Made by a program: the position numbers and the translations under genes
Assembly (NCBI RefSeq): GCF_000346485.2
Contig: NZ_KQ976354.1
Location: forward strand, 2,238,181-2,302,180
Reading direction: 5' to 3'
From: Scytonema hofmannii PCC 7110
GTDB lineage: Bacteria > Cyanobacteriota > Cyanobacteriia > Cyanobacteriales > Nostocaceae
Length of the DNA stretch: 64,000 bases
In this document: positions 26,037 to 34,336 of the stretch, one piece after another
Numbering within the stretch: the first letter of the stretch is position 1
Layout: each line of letters starts with the position of its first letter
The notes under the pieces: model-generated
Databases searched by the model: none
Told to the model about the DNA's origin: nothing
The model's input: only the letters and a program-made list of their open reading frames with translations

Positions 26037-27224
26037 ATGAAATTACAACAAATATTACAATTTCCTAAAAATGTAAAACTTTATTTACTGAGTTGTATAT
26101 TTTTTGGAGTAGGTACTGGTATTTATGAACTGGTTTATAACTTGCATTTACTGGATATAGGAATAAACTCAGATGATATAGGAACTTTATACTTAATAAA
26201 TTTTATCGTAATGAGTATAACTTCTGTTCCTTCAGGGCTGCTTGCGGATCGTTATGGTCGTCGTTGGTTTTTAGTTGGAGGTTCTTTTCTTTTTGGTATA
26301 ACAATGCTTTTAATTCCATGGTTTACTAATTTGTACATCTTAGGATTCCTACAAGCATTAAATGCCTTGGGAGGGATAATAATGTTCACAACAGAATCAT
26401 CAACCATTGCAGGTGAGGTTTCAGACGAAAAAAGAACACAATTATTCAGTTTTATATACGTCACCTATTTATTTTGGGATGGAGTGGGAACTTTACTGGG
26501 AGGTCAACTACCTTATTGGTTAACAAGTAAATACTTTTCTCAATATCAATTAACACTTTTTATTTCAGGCATATTCTGCACACTTATCGGTGTAATACGA
26601 TATTTCATTAAATTTAAATATGAATCAACTGGAGGAAAGGATAAATTAACCAACGTATTTCCTAAAGCTCCAATGATCAAAATAGCAACTTTAGCATTTC
26701 TTGTTGGAGGTTCAGCAACTCTGGCAATGCGTTTTATCAATATAATTCTTCAATCGCATTGGGGATTTGATACGTCTATGATGAGTTATTTAATTTTTAT
26801 AGAAAAAATTGTTAGCTTTATAGGAGCGGCATTAGCTCCTATAATTGCAAATTATTTCAGTAATGAAAGAGCAGGTTCATATGCGATGTTGTTATCAGTA
26901 CCATTACTAGTTTGTGCAGGCATAACTAACGAACCAATGTTATTTATGTTCTTATACTTATTCAGGCAAGGATTACATTACTGTCAAATGCCATATCTTG
27001 ATATTCTTTCTGTATCAACTGTTAGTTATCAAGACAGGTCTGTAATGTCAAGCTACAGAGAAATTGGGTTCTATTTAGGAAGTGCAGTATTAGCTAAAGT
27101 ATATGGAGGTTTATTAGAAAGCTCGAATTTTGTTGCAGCTTTTATATTGTCAGGAGTTTTAGCACTACTTTCAGGTCTTGTCTATTTAAGATTTAGCCCA
27201 AGCAAAAGTTCAGTTGAATTTTAA
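26037..27224 (+). CDS. MFS transporter
   Basis: A 395-residue polytopic membrane protein with about 12 membrane segments in two halves. Between segments 2 and 3 is the major-facilitator motif SGLLADRYGRRW. The second half begins near residue 205 after a charged loop (KYESTGGKDKL). No signal peptide is present. The gene is strikingly AT-rich and uses AT-ending codons, more than its neighbours upstream. Its most likely job is export of the cluster's product, which is inferred from position only. It is 234 bp from the preceding gene and could have its own promoter. Confidence 0.85.
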   Translation: MKLQQILQFPKNVKLYLLSCIFFGVGTGIYELVYNLHLLDIGINSDDIGTLYLINFIVMSITSVPSGLLADRYGRRWFLVGGSFLFGITMLLIPWFTNLYILGFLQALNALGGIIMFTTESSTIAGEVSDEKRTQLFSFIYVTYLFWDGVGTLLGGQLPYWLTSKYFSQYQLTLFISGIFCTLIGVIRYFIKFKYESTGGKDKLTNVFPKAPMIKIATLAFLVGGSATLAMRFINIILQSHWGFDTSMMSYLIFIEKIVSFIGAALAPIIANYFSNERAGSYAMLLSVPLLVCAGITNEPMLFMFLYLFRQGLHYCQMPYLDILSVSTVSYQDRSVMSSYREIGFYLGSAVLAKVYGGLLESSNFVAAFILSGVLALLSGLVYLRFSPSKSSVEF

Positions 27225-27409
27225 GGAAAGTAGATTATAATATTATAAATCCGTGCAAATGGCAGTTTGAACCTACTTCTAGAAAACATAAAATCTAAAG
27301 TTTTTATAATAAAAATATTTTTTCATTTTATGTTTTCAAAATTAATTATAATGGTCTTATTCAATATCAAAATTAAAGACGAAAAGTTAAATAATTAAGG
27401 AGAAAAATT

Positions 27410-28627
27410 ATGATGAAGTTATTGATGATAGGAAGTGGTTCACAAGTTTATCGAGAATATTCAATTTCCTCAATAGCCAAAAAATATTCAATTTTATTAA
27501 TACAACAAGATGAGCCAACATGGCAAAAATCTTATGTGCATGACTTTGCTTTAGCAAACATGATGGATGAGAAAGAAGTGATTGAAGCAGCCAAATATCT
27601 TCAAACGAAACATAAGATAGATGGAATCTTAACTTATGAAGAACCTTCAATTGAACTTACTGCCTTAGTGGCAAGAGAATTAAACCTAAAATATATAAGT
27701 GTAAATTCGGCTAAATCTTGTCGTGATAAATATTTAATGCGGGAAGCCTTCAATAAATTAAATATTTCTTCATGTAGTAGCTATATAGTTAACTCAGAAG
27801 AAGAAGCTATTTTTTATGCAAATAAAATTAGTTTTCCAATTGTTTTAAAACCTGCAAAAATGGCTAGCAGTATAGGTGTTGTCAAAGTAGAGACTGAAAA
27901 AGATTTGCATGAATCATATAGAATTGCCACTTCTGCAACCAATCCTAGATTTTCAAAGAAGCAAGTAATTTTATTAGAAGAATATTTAGATGGTCCAGAG
28001 TATAGTGTGGAAAGTGTAGTTACTGAAGGTCATGTATCTATTGTTGCAATTACGCGAAAAGAAATCGGATTTTATCCATATTTTGAGGAAATTGGACACC
28101 AAGTTTCTCAAAGTGAATTTCTTGAACAGAAACAGCTTATTGAAGAACTAGTTATTAACGCACACCATGCATTAGAAGTAGATATGGGTGTTACCCATAC
28201 TGAAGTACGACTAACTAAGAAAGGACCACGATTAATAGAGTTAGGTGCAAGGCTTGGAGGTGATTTAATACCTTATTTAGTTTATCTTTCTACTGGGATT
28301 GATCTCTCATTAGCTGCCGCAGATATAGCAGTTGGAGTGGAACCAAATCTAATCCCGACAAGGAATAAAGCATCTTTAATAAGATTTATTTATCCCAACA
28401 ATGATGTACGTGTTAAAAAAGTATCAGTTGACCCCATTGTATTTACATGGGACGGCGTACAGCAAGTAAGTTGGGAAGTTAAAACTGGAGATTTACTTTT
28501 ACTCCCACCCAAAGAGTTTTCAATGCGTTTAGGCTTTATAATAACTACTGCAGAAAATATTAAAAGTTGTATAGAAATAAATGAAAGAGTTTATAATGAT
28601 TTAATGATCGAGGTTGAAAACTTATAA
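27410..28627 (+). CDS. ATP-grasp ligase (second)
   Basis: A 405-residue ATP-grasp enzyme. It shows the pre-ATP-grasp domain (LLMIGSGSQ...YREYSIS), DGILTYEEPSIELTALVAREL, the core SCRDKYLMREAF, FPIVLKPAKMASSIGVVKV, ILLEEYLDGPEYSVES, THTEVRLTKKGPRLIELGARLGGD and a C-terminal substrate-closing domain. It is most like the carbamoyl-phosphate-synthase-related group that includes L-amino-acid ligases and carnosine synthase. It is preceded by a strong ribosome-binding site (AAGGAG) 8 bp before the ATG. The base composition is AT-rich, like the MFS gene before it. Together with the first ATP-grasp gene it suggests two amide-forming steps. Confidence 0.82.
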   Translation: MMKLLMIGSGSQVYREYSISSIAKKYSILLIQQDEPTWQKSYVHDFALANMMDEKEVIEAAKYLQTKHKIDGILTYEEPSIELTALVARELNLKYISVNSAKSCRDKYLMREAFNKLNISSCSSYIVNSEEEAIFYANKISFPIVLKPAKMASSIGVVKVETEKDLHESYRIATSATNPRFSKKQVILLEEYLDGPEYSVESVVTEGHVSIVAITRKEIGFYPYFEEIGHQVSQSEFLEQKQLIEELVINAHHALEVDMGVTHTEVRLTKKGPRLIELGARLGGDLIPYLVYLSTGIDLSLAAADIAVGVEPNLIPTRNKASLIRFIYPNNDVRVKKVSVDPIVFTWDGVQQVSWEVKTGDLLLLPPKEFSMRLGFIITTAENIKSCIEINERVYNDLMIEVENL

Positions 28628-28639
28628 ACTTATATCGGA

Positions 28640-28929
28640 ATCCTATTTGACTTGTAAAAGGGAACGCTTAACGCTTAACAGGAACTGCATTTGGTGGGAG
28701 CTTTAAACCTCCAGATGGTGCGTACCACTGGTTTATATGTGCCATATAAATGAGCGTGGGGGGCGAGAAACCCTTTGATTTTGTCAGAGATGTAGTCAAA
28801 CAACCAGAATCTGCAAGTTCTTATGATAAAATCAATCTCCTTTTTGACAAGGCATTGATGTAAATAGCTACCCCCAAGGGCTTTGTCCTACTCAAAAAAC
28901 CTTGGATTGTGGAGCAAACTTTCGGTTAA
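28640..28929. other. spacer with a transposase remnant at its right edge
   Basis: Positions about 28870-28970 read PKGFVLLKKPWIVEQTFG, a stop, and RFVRDYELLPF, which is the C-terminal end of an IS5-type transposase. Nothing else is recognisable in the interval. It separates the biosynthetic cluster from the caspase gene and hints that insertion activity occurred there. Confidence 0.5.
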
Positions 28930-29007
28930 TTGATGGTCTGTTGGCGATTTGTCAGAGACTATGAGTTATTGCCATTTAAATACAAAGAGAAGCACAAAAA
29001 AACTGAA

Positions 29008-30648
29008 ATGATAAAAAACTGGGCATTGGTGATTGGTATCAATCAGTACGATTTTCTACAACCGCTCAAATACGCCGAGCGAGATGCACAATTAATGCGG
29101 GATTTCCTCCTTCATGAGGCTGGTTTTGAGCAGGTCTTTTTATTCTCCGATAATTCATTTACACACGGTAGAACTGTAAATCGTCCTTACCGTGCTAACT
29201 TGCTACAATTTTTGCAACAATTATCTGAAACCCCCTTTTTAGAACTAGGAGATAATTTTTGGTTTTTTTTCAGTGGTCATGGAATATTACACGCCAATCT
29301 TGATTATCTCATGCCCTCTGATGGTAATCCAGAAGATATTGAAAACACAGCAATTTCTATTAATTATATTATCGAATGCTTGCGCCGTAGCGGAACTAAT
29401 AATATTGTCCTTATTTTAGATGCTTGCCACCAGCAAAACAAGCAAAATGAAGAAGAAATTGGCCGACAAACACAAAAAATAGCAAATCAAACCGGAATAG
29501 TCAGCATTTTTTCCTGTAGCCCTGATGAATACTCTTATGAAATTGAAAAATTACAAACAGGTGCCTTTACCTATGCTCTATTAGAAGGTTTAGGTACTCA
29601 AGGTCAATGCGCTACAGTTGGGCGGTTGAACCAGTATCTCAGTTTTCGGGTCCCACAACTTGTTAGCCAATATCACAATTCTAAGCAAACACCTTATACT
29701 AATGCTGAAAATATAAATAAATCGAGTTTAATTATTAGATCAAAATACGCAAATTTACATGAGATTAATACTCTGAAAATCGATGCTTTCCAAGCTGAAG
29801 TTAGCGGTAATCTTGAACTGGCAGAGCAACTTTGGATGCAGTTGAATGCAGCAGCTTCTGCTCCAAATACAGATAAAATCCAGGCAATCCAAAGAATTGC
29901 TCATCTTAAAGCAGCAAATTTGGATTCTAAATCAAACTTCATCCCCCAATTTGTTTATTTGCAAAAAAATGGGGAAGTTAGTTCTCCTTATTTGATACAA
30001 CAAGGGCTAAGTAAAAAAGGTTTGCTGGGTAAAGGGCTATGTTCTCAGTCTGAAATCCAACAAAACTCTAGTATTCCCATACTCAATAAAGATTTAGAAA
30101 ATTTTAAGAATCAACTGATACACAGTGATTATATTGATCGATCTACTAAGTTTTATTCAGAAGGGGGAATAAGTTACAAGCGGTTGCGCGATTTCTTAGT
30201 AGCTGGCAATTGGAAAGAAGCAGATTGGGAAACTCTTGCCATAATGTTAAAAGTTGCAAGACGAGAAAAAGAAGGCTGGCTAAATATTGAATCTATCAAT
30301 AAATTTCCCTGTATTGAGCTTTGCACCATCGACCTGCTTTGGCTGAAGTACAGCAATGGGCGTTTCGGCTTTAGTGTGCAACAGCACATTTGGGAAAGCG
30401 TAGCCGATCAACCTGATGGTGATTATGAAACATGGTGCAAGTTTTGCGATCGCATCAGTTGGCGTGTGAATGACGATTGGTTATTCTACTCGGATCTGAA
30501 CTTTAACATAAATGCCCCAGAAGGGCATTTACCAGCTGCTAGTATAGTTTATACGTTGACATCACGCAGGGGTTGGGTAGTAGGTTTGTTTTCTTGTGTT
30601 GTGGGGTTCTCTGCTTTGGTGTCCAAACTGGTTAAATGTAGCCTTTAA
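29008..30648 (+). CDS. caspase-family (C14) protease with GUN4 domain
   Basis: A fusion of an N-terminal caspase-like domain and a C-terminal GUN4 domain. The frame opens at 28930, but its first 26 residues are the transposase relic (RFVRDYELLPF), so I take the ATG at 29008 (MIKNWALVIGINQYDFLQPL), giving 546 residues. The caspase dyad is His in FFFSGHGILH and Cys in LILDACHQQN. Residues about 330-375 form a linker. The GUN4 domain starts near 375 (ISYKRLRDFLVAGNWKEADWE) and continues with GWLNIESINKFPC, LWLKYSNGRFGFSVQ and INAPEGHLP. GUN4 domains bind porphyrins. Such fusions are found in filamentous cyanobacteria and may couple a tetrapyrrole or stress signal to proteolysis; that is inference. 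Confidence 0.85.
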   Translation: MIKNWALVIGINQYDFLQPLKYAERDAQLMRDFLLHEAGFEQVFLFSDNSFTHGRTVNRPYRANLLQFLQQLSETPFLELGDNFWFFFSGHGILHANLDYLMPSDGNPEDIENTAISINYIIECLRRSGTNNIVLILDACHQQNKQNEEEIGRQTQKIANQTGIVSIFSCSPDEYSYEIEKLQTGAFTYALLEGLGTQGQCATVGRLNQYLSFRVPQLVSQYHNSKQTPYTNAENINKSSLIIRSKYANLHEINTLKIDAFQAEVSGNLELAEQLWMQLNAAASAPNTDKIQAIQRIAHLKAANLDSKSNFIPQFVYLQKNGEVSSPYLIQQGLSKKGLLGKGLCSQSEIQQNSSIPILNKDLENFKNQLIHSDYIDRSTKFYSEGGISYKRLRDFLVAGNWKEADWETLAIMLKVARREKEGWLNIESINKFPCIELCTIDLLWLKYSNGRFGFSVQQHIWESVADQPDGDYETWCKFCDRISWRVNDDWLFYSDLNFNINAPEGHLPAASIVYTLTSRRGWVVGLFSCVVGFSALVSKLVKCSL

Positions 30649-30784
30649 ATACCTTCAGTAGACCGAAGAGTTTTGCGATCATTCTGGGAAACAGACTTAA
30701 TGGTTTTTGACTCCGCTTGGAATTGCTGTTTTGCTTTGTCTGGGAACCGCTTACTCCAGGAGTATCTTCCGGAAGCCAATCGAA

Positions 30785-30910
30785 ACAAGTTTGCAGGTAA
30801 TACCTGTGGCTGCGTTGTGGTTGGGATGGTAAAAAACGAGTACAACACATTATCTTATACCTCCAGATTCAAAACGGTAAAATCTGGGTGGAAGAAGACG
30901 CAGAAGATTA
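30785..30910 (+). pseudogene. XisI-like gene relic
   Basis: A single frame reads YLWLRCGWDGKKR, then VQHIILYLQIQNGKIWVEEDAED and a stop. This matches the middle of the intact XisI-type protein at 42342 (YQLLYVGWRGNKR, CILHLDIKDGKIWIQHDGTE). No start or full C-terminus remains; further in-frame text (LAELLKEHTPEKFDRF) continues in another frame. Confidence 0.5.
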
Positions 30911-31200
30911 GCGCTTGCAGAACTGTTGAAAGAGCATACACCAGAAAAATTCGATCGCTTTCAGCCCCGTCAAATTTTCCGAATTAAAAGAATTTATCCC
31001 TGTGATGGCTTCCATATTTTAACAGCGACCAGTGACTAGTAAATCAAGATTTGCAAATAAACAATATCCAATTTTTTCTTGTGATGTAGGTATTTTCCGT
31101 ATGAGCCGATGGCGCAGAGGACTTAGGTATATATCAAATTTGACAATTATTTCTTCCGCCCTCTGCGCTCTGCCTTTCTCCAGTAATTTTTTGGAAATCC

Positions 31201-32148
31201 CTAGTACAACGATTTCACCCAATGCCATTCCTGAGCCAAGCCTTCAGCTAGAGAAACTTGAGGCTCATAACCCAGTATTCTCTGTGCTTTAGATACATCG
31301 GCGGCTGTGTGACGGGCATCTCCCATTGCTTTTTCTACGTGGTTTCTTTTAATCGGTTTTCCAATAATTTCTTCCATCGTATCCAAAACCTGAGTTAGCA
31401 CAACTCGACTACCACCGCCAATGTTAAATATTTCTCCCACGGCTTCAAATACAGTCGCTGCAGCTAAATTGGCTGCTACGGCATCACTCACAAAGGTAAA
31501 GTCTCGTGTTTGGTAACCATCGCCATAGATAGGAATAGCCTCATCTAATAACACCGATTTAAAAAACTTATGAAATGCCATATCCGGACGCTGCCTCGGA
31601 CCGTAAACTGTGAAATAACGCAGTGCCACATAAGGTACGCCAAAGTTTTTGTGATACAGTCTGCATAATTGCTCGGCAGCTAGTTTAGTAATACCGTAAG
31701 GAGAAACTGGTTTAGGGCATATCTCTTCATGAGTTGGCAGAGTCTCAGCATCACCGTAGATGCTGGAGGTTGAAGCAAATACCAGTCTTTTCAACTGTTT
31801 TGCATCCTTCGCCGCTTCCAACAGAATTTGTGTAGCACTAATATTCCGTTCTGTGTACAGACGAAACCCTTGACCCCAACTTGCCCGAACTCCCGCTTGT
31901 GCTGCCTGATGGTAAACTACGTCAACATCTTTTAAGAGTGTTGACCAGTCTAAAGTGCGAATATCTCCCTCAATTAATTTAAAACCAGGATGATTGTGCA
32001 AGTGTGCGATATTTTTGCGTTTTAATGCTGGATCGTAGTAATCATTAAATTCGTCTATTCCAATGACTTCTTCACCTTGTTTCAACAAAGCCTCTACAAG
32101 GTTGGAACCTATAAATCCTGCTACTCCAGTAACTATACTTTTAACCAT
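31201..32148 (-). CDS. NAD-dependent sugar-nucleotide epimerase
   Basis: A 315-residue extended short-chain dehydrogenase/reductase. It has the NAD-binding GVAGFIGSN (8-16), an acidic GIDEFNDYYDP that selects NAD, and the catalytic Ser-Tyr-Lys (STSSIYG and PYGITK). It also has the GPRQRPDMAFHKF block typical of UDP-glucuronate 4-epimerases and their relatives, and FTFVSDAVAA. It acts on a UDP-sugar in the cytoplasm, supplying cell-wall or exopolysaccharide precursors. The exact sugar is not certain. It appears to be monocistronic; the downstream side (30650-31200) holds only relics. Confidence 0.85.
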   Translation of the reverse strand: MVKSIVTGVAGFIGSNLVEALLKQGEEVIGIDEFNDYYDPALKRKNIAHLHNHPGFKLIEGDIRTLDWSTLLKDVDVVYHQAAQAGVRASWGQGFRLYTERNISATQILLEAAKDAKQLKRLVFASTSSIYGDAETLPTHEEICPKPVSPYGITKLAAEQLCRLYHKNFGVPYVALRYFTVYGPRQRPDMAFHKFFKSVLLDEAIPIYGDGYQTRDFTFVSDAVAANLAAATVFEAVGEIFNIGGGSRVVLTQVLDTMEEIIGKPIKRNHVEKAMGDARHTAADVSKAQRILGYEPQVSLAEGLAQEWHWVKSLY

Positions 32149-32737
32149 GATTCGTGCTTGTTTCGATACCTTAATCTATTTCAACTTCCAAGTTAATCTC
32201 TCAAGTCGTTTAACCGCCATCTATTTACCATTATTTTTTACTATTTTCATTTATAAAACAAAGAATTGATAAAGATTCTATGATAGCTTTTACTTTCTAC
32301 TGTCTTCAGAAGAATTATTGAAATTTAATATCTTAATATCATCAGTAAATCTACTATAGAAATCCTATTTGATTTAGGACTTACGCACGCTCTACGAATT
32401 CTTGGCGCTCTTGGCGTCTTGGCGGTTCGATAAATCAAGGTTTCTAGCAATTTTTGCGTAAGTCCTGTGATTTTTGAAAAATTTTAAGTACCGTTGGGTG
32501 AGCATTGCTAGCCCTTTCAATACGTTCATTTGTACTAATAATTTCTCCTTAGGAAAAATAAGGGGCTTGCACAAGTATCAAAATTGGTGAAGAATTGTAC
32601 GGCGAGTCGTCATTACAGTGACCAGTAACCAGTGACCAGTGACCAGTATTAGAGATAACTGGTAATTCATGATTCACTGACAATCGGTAACTGATAAATG
32701 ATAACTGGTAACCGATTCTAAGCTTAAGAGGACATCA
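32149..32737. other. spacer between epimerase and purD
   Basis: No gene is evident. It carries a small inverted-repeat element (32376-32466) and degenerate heptamers at 32617-32647, followed by degenerate TGATAACTGGTAAC-like copies up to purD. Confidence 0.5.
32376..32466. mobile_element. 91-bp MITE-like element with GGACTTACGCA ends
   Basis: AGGACTTACGCA at the left and TGCGTAAGTCCT at the right are perfect 12-bp inverted repeats. The interior (CTTGGCGCTCTTGGCGTCTTGGCGGTTCG) is the dispersed CGCAGAG/GGCGTC spacer repeat seen elsewhere. It has no coding capacity. No clear target duplication could be read. Confidence 0.65.
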
Positions 32738-34012
32738 GTGAAAGTTTTAGTTGTAGGTAATGGAGGGCGGGAACATGCTCTTGCCTGGAAACTGTTGCAA
32801 TCAAAACAAATTGGGCAGGTTGTGTGCGTGCCGGGAAATGGCGGTACGGCAAGCATGGAACGCTGCCAAAACTTGTCTTTGCGTGTAGATGATTTCGAGG
32901 GAATCAGCCAATTTGCCCAAAGTGAGAGCATTTCTTTAATTGTAGTCGGACCTGAAGTACCCTTGGCACAAGGAATCACAGATAACCTCCAAGCCAAAGG
33001 TTTCCTGGTTTTTGGTCCAAGCAAAGCAGGAGCACAAATTGAAGCCAGCAAGGCTTGGGCAAAAGCACTGATGCAAGAAGCAAAAATTCCTACAGCACGC
33101 TCTGCAGTATTTACAGAGGTAGAAGCAGCAAAATCTTATGTTAAAGCGCAGGGAGTTCCAATTGTTGTCAAAGCCGATGGGTTGGCAGCTGGCAAAGGTG
33201 TCATTGTTGCCGAAACATTGGAACAGGCACATAAGGCAATTGATGCCATGTTTGGCGGACACTTCGGCAGTGCGGGGAAATTTGTCGTCATTGAAGAGTA
33301 TTTGACTGGGCAAGAAGTTTCTGTTTTAGCGTTGACCGATGGGATTTCAATCCGCCCATTGCTACCAGCTCAAGACCACAAGCGCATTGGAGAAGGCGAT
33401 ACGGGAGAAAATACAGGTGGGATGGGTGTTTATGCACCAGCCCCCATTGTGACACCTGAGTTGATGACAAGCATTCAAACAGAAGTTTTAGAGAAAGCGA
33501 TCGCGACTTTAAAAGCCAAGGGCATTGACTACCGTGGAGTATTATATGCCGGGTTGATGATTACCCCGCAAGGTGAATTTAAGGTGTTGGAATTTAACTG
33601 TCGTTTTGGCGATCCAGAAACACAAGTGATACTACCACTTTTAGAAACGCCTCTAGAAGAATTAATTCTTGCCTGCGTGCAACAGCGCTTGAGTGAAATG
33701 CCACCCATTACCTGGAAACAAGGAGCTTGTGCCACAGTCGTTGCTGCTTCTGGGGGTTATCCGGGAACCTATGAAACAGGAAAAGTCATCACTGGCATCG
33801 ATCGCGCAGAAGCATCTGGAACGATTGTATTTCACGCTGGCACTCAGTTCAACCAAGGACAGTTAGTAACAGATGGCGGTAGAGTGTTAAATGTTACTGG
33901 AGTTGGGAAAGATTTTGATGCAGCACTTGACCAAGCCTACCTTGGGATGCAGCAGATTCACTTTGAGGGAATGTATTACCGACGAGATATTGGGTATCGG
34001 GTGAGGAAGTAG
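32738..34012 (+). CDS. purD: phosphoribosylamine-glycine ligase PurD
   Basis: Catalyses the second step of purine synthesis, joining glycine to phosphoribosylamine with ATP. The 424-residue length matches PurD. Visible motifs are the N-terminal VLVVGNGGREHAL, GPEVPLAQGITD, the ATP-grasp stretch PIVVKADGLAAGKGVIVAE, the catalytic loop DHKRIGEGDTGENTGGMGVY, YAGLMITPQGEFKVLEFNCRFGDPETQ and the C-terminal GYPGTYETGK. A GTG at 32738 starts the protein (AAGAGG upstream). The stop codon is contributed by a GGAGTAG heptamer array. Confidence 0.93.
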   Translation: MKVLVVGNGGREHALAWKLLQSKQIGQVVCVPGNGGTASMERCQNLSLRVDDFEGISQFAQSESISLIVVGPEVPLAQGITDNLQAKGFLVFGPSKAGAQIEASKAWAKALMQEAKIPTARSAVFTEVEAAKSYVKAQGVPIVVKADGLAAGKGVIVAETLEQAHKAIDAMFGGHFGSAGKFVVIEEYLTGQEVSVLALTDGISIRPLLPAQDHKRIGEGDTGENTGGMGVYAPAPIVTPELMTSIQTEVLEKAIATLKAKGIDYRGVLYAGLMITPQGEFKVLEFNCRFGDPETQVILPLLETPLEELILACVQQRLSEMPPITWKQGACATVVAASGGYPGTYETGKVITGIDRAEASGTIVFHAGTQFNQGQLVTDGGRVLNVTGVGKDFDAALDQAYLGMQQIHFEGMYYRRDIGYRVRK

Positions 34013-34058
34013 GGAGTAGGAAGTAGGGAGTAGGGAGTAGGGAGTAGGGAGTGGGGAG
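34006..34058. repeat. tandem heptamer repeat at the purD 3' end
   Basis: About seven copies of AGTAGGG/AGTGGGG follow the last codons, and the purD TAG stop is part of the array. A second, pyrimidine-strand array (CCCACTCCCTACT) lies at about 34270-34316, in front of the kinase gene. Confidence 0.8.
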
Positions 34059-34336
34059 TTGGGACTTACCATTCCCCACTCACCATTCCCCACTCCCCTC
34101 CTTACTTATTTGTCAAAGAAACTGTTAATTTTGAGTTGTTAGAGTTATTTTCATTTGTAAATAATGATGAAAACAAGAACTATCCCTTCTTGAACAAGTT
34201 GAACCCAGATAACTAGGCAGTCCCGATGAAAAAAATTTCACAATCAAGCAAGAAGATCTTACTCGCCTAACCCTACCCCCTAACCCCCACTCCCCACTCC
34301 CTACTCCCTAATCCCTTTTATTACGCTGAATTTAAG

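Noticed and set aside
15775-28627. A saxitoxin cluster
   Set aside because: Only the carbamoyltransferase-hydrolase order is similar. The defining saxitoxin genes (sxtA, sxtG, sxtB and others) are absent.
30673-30987. Plus-strand frame of 104 residues
   Set aside because: The neighbouring frame encodes the XisI-like relic, so this one is a shadow.
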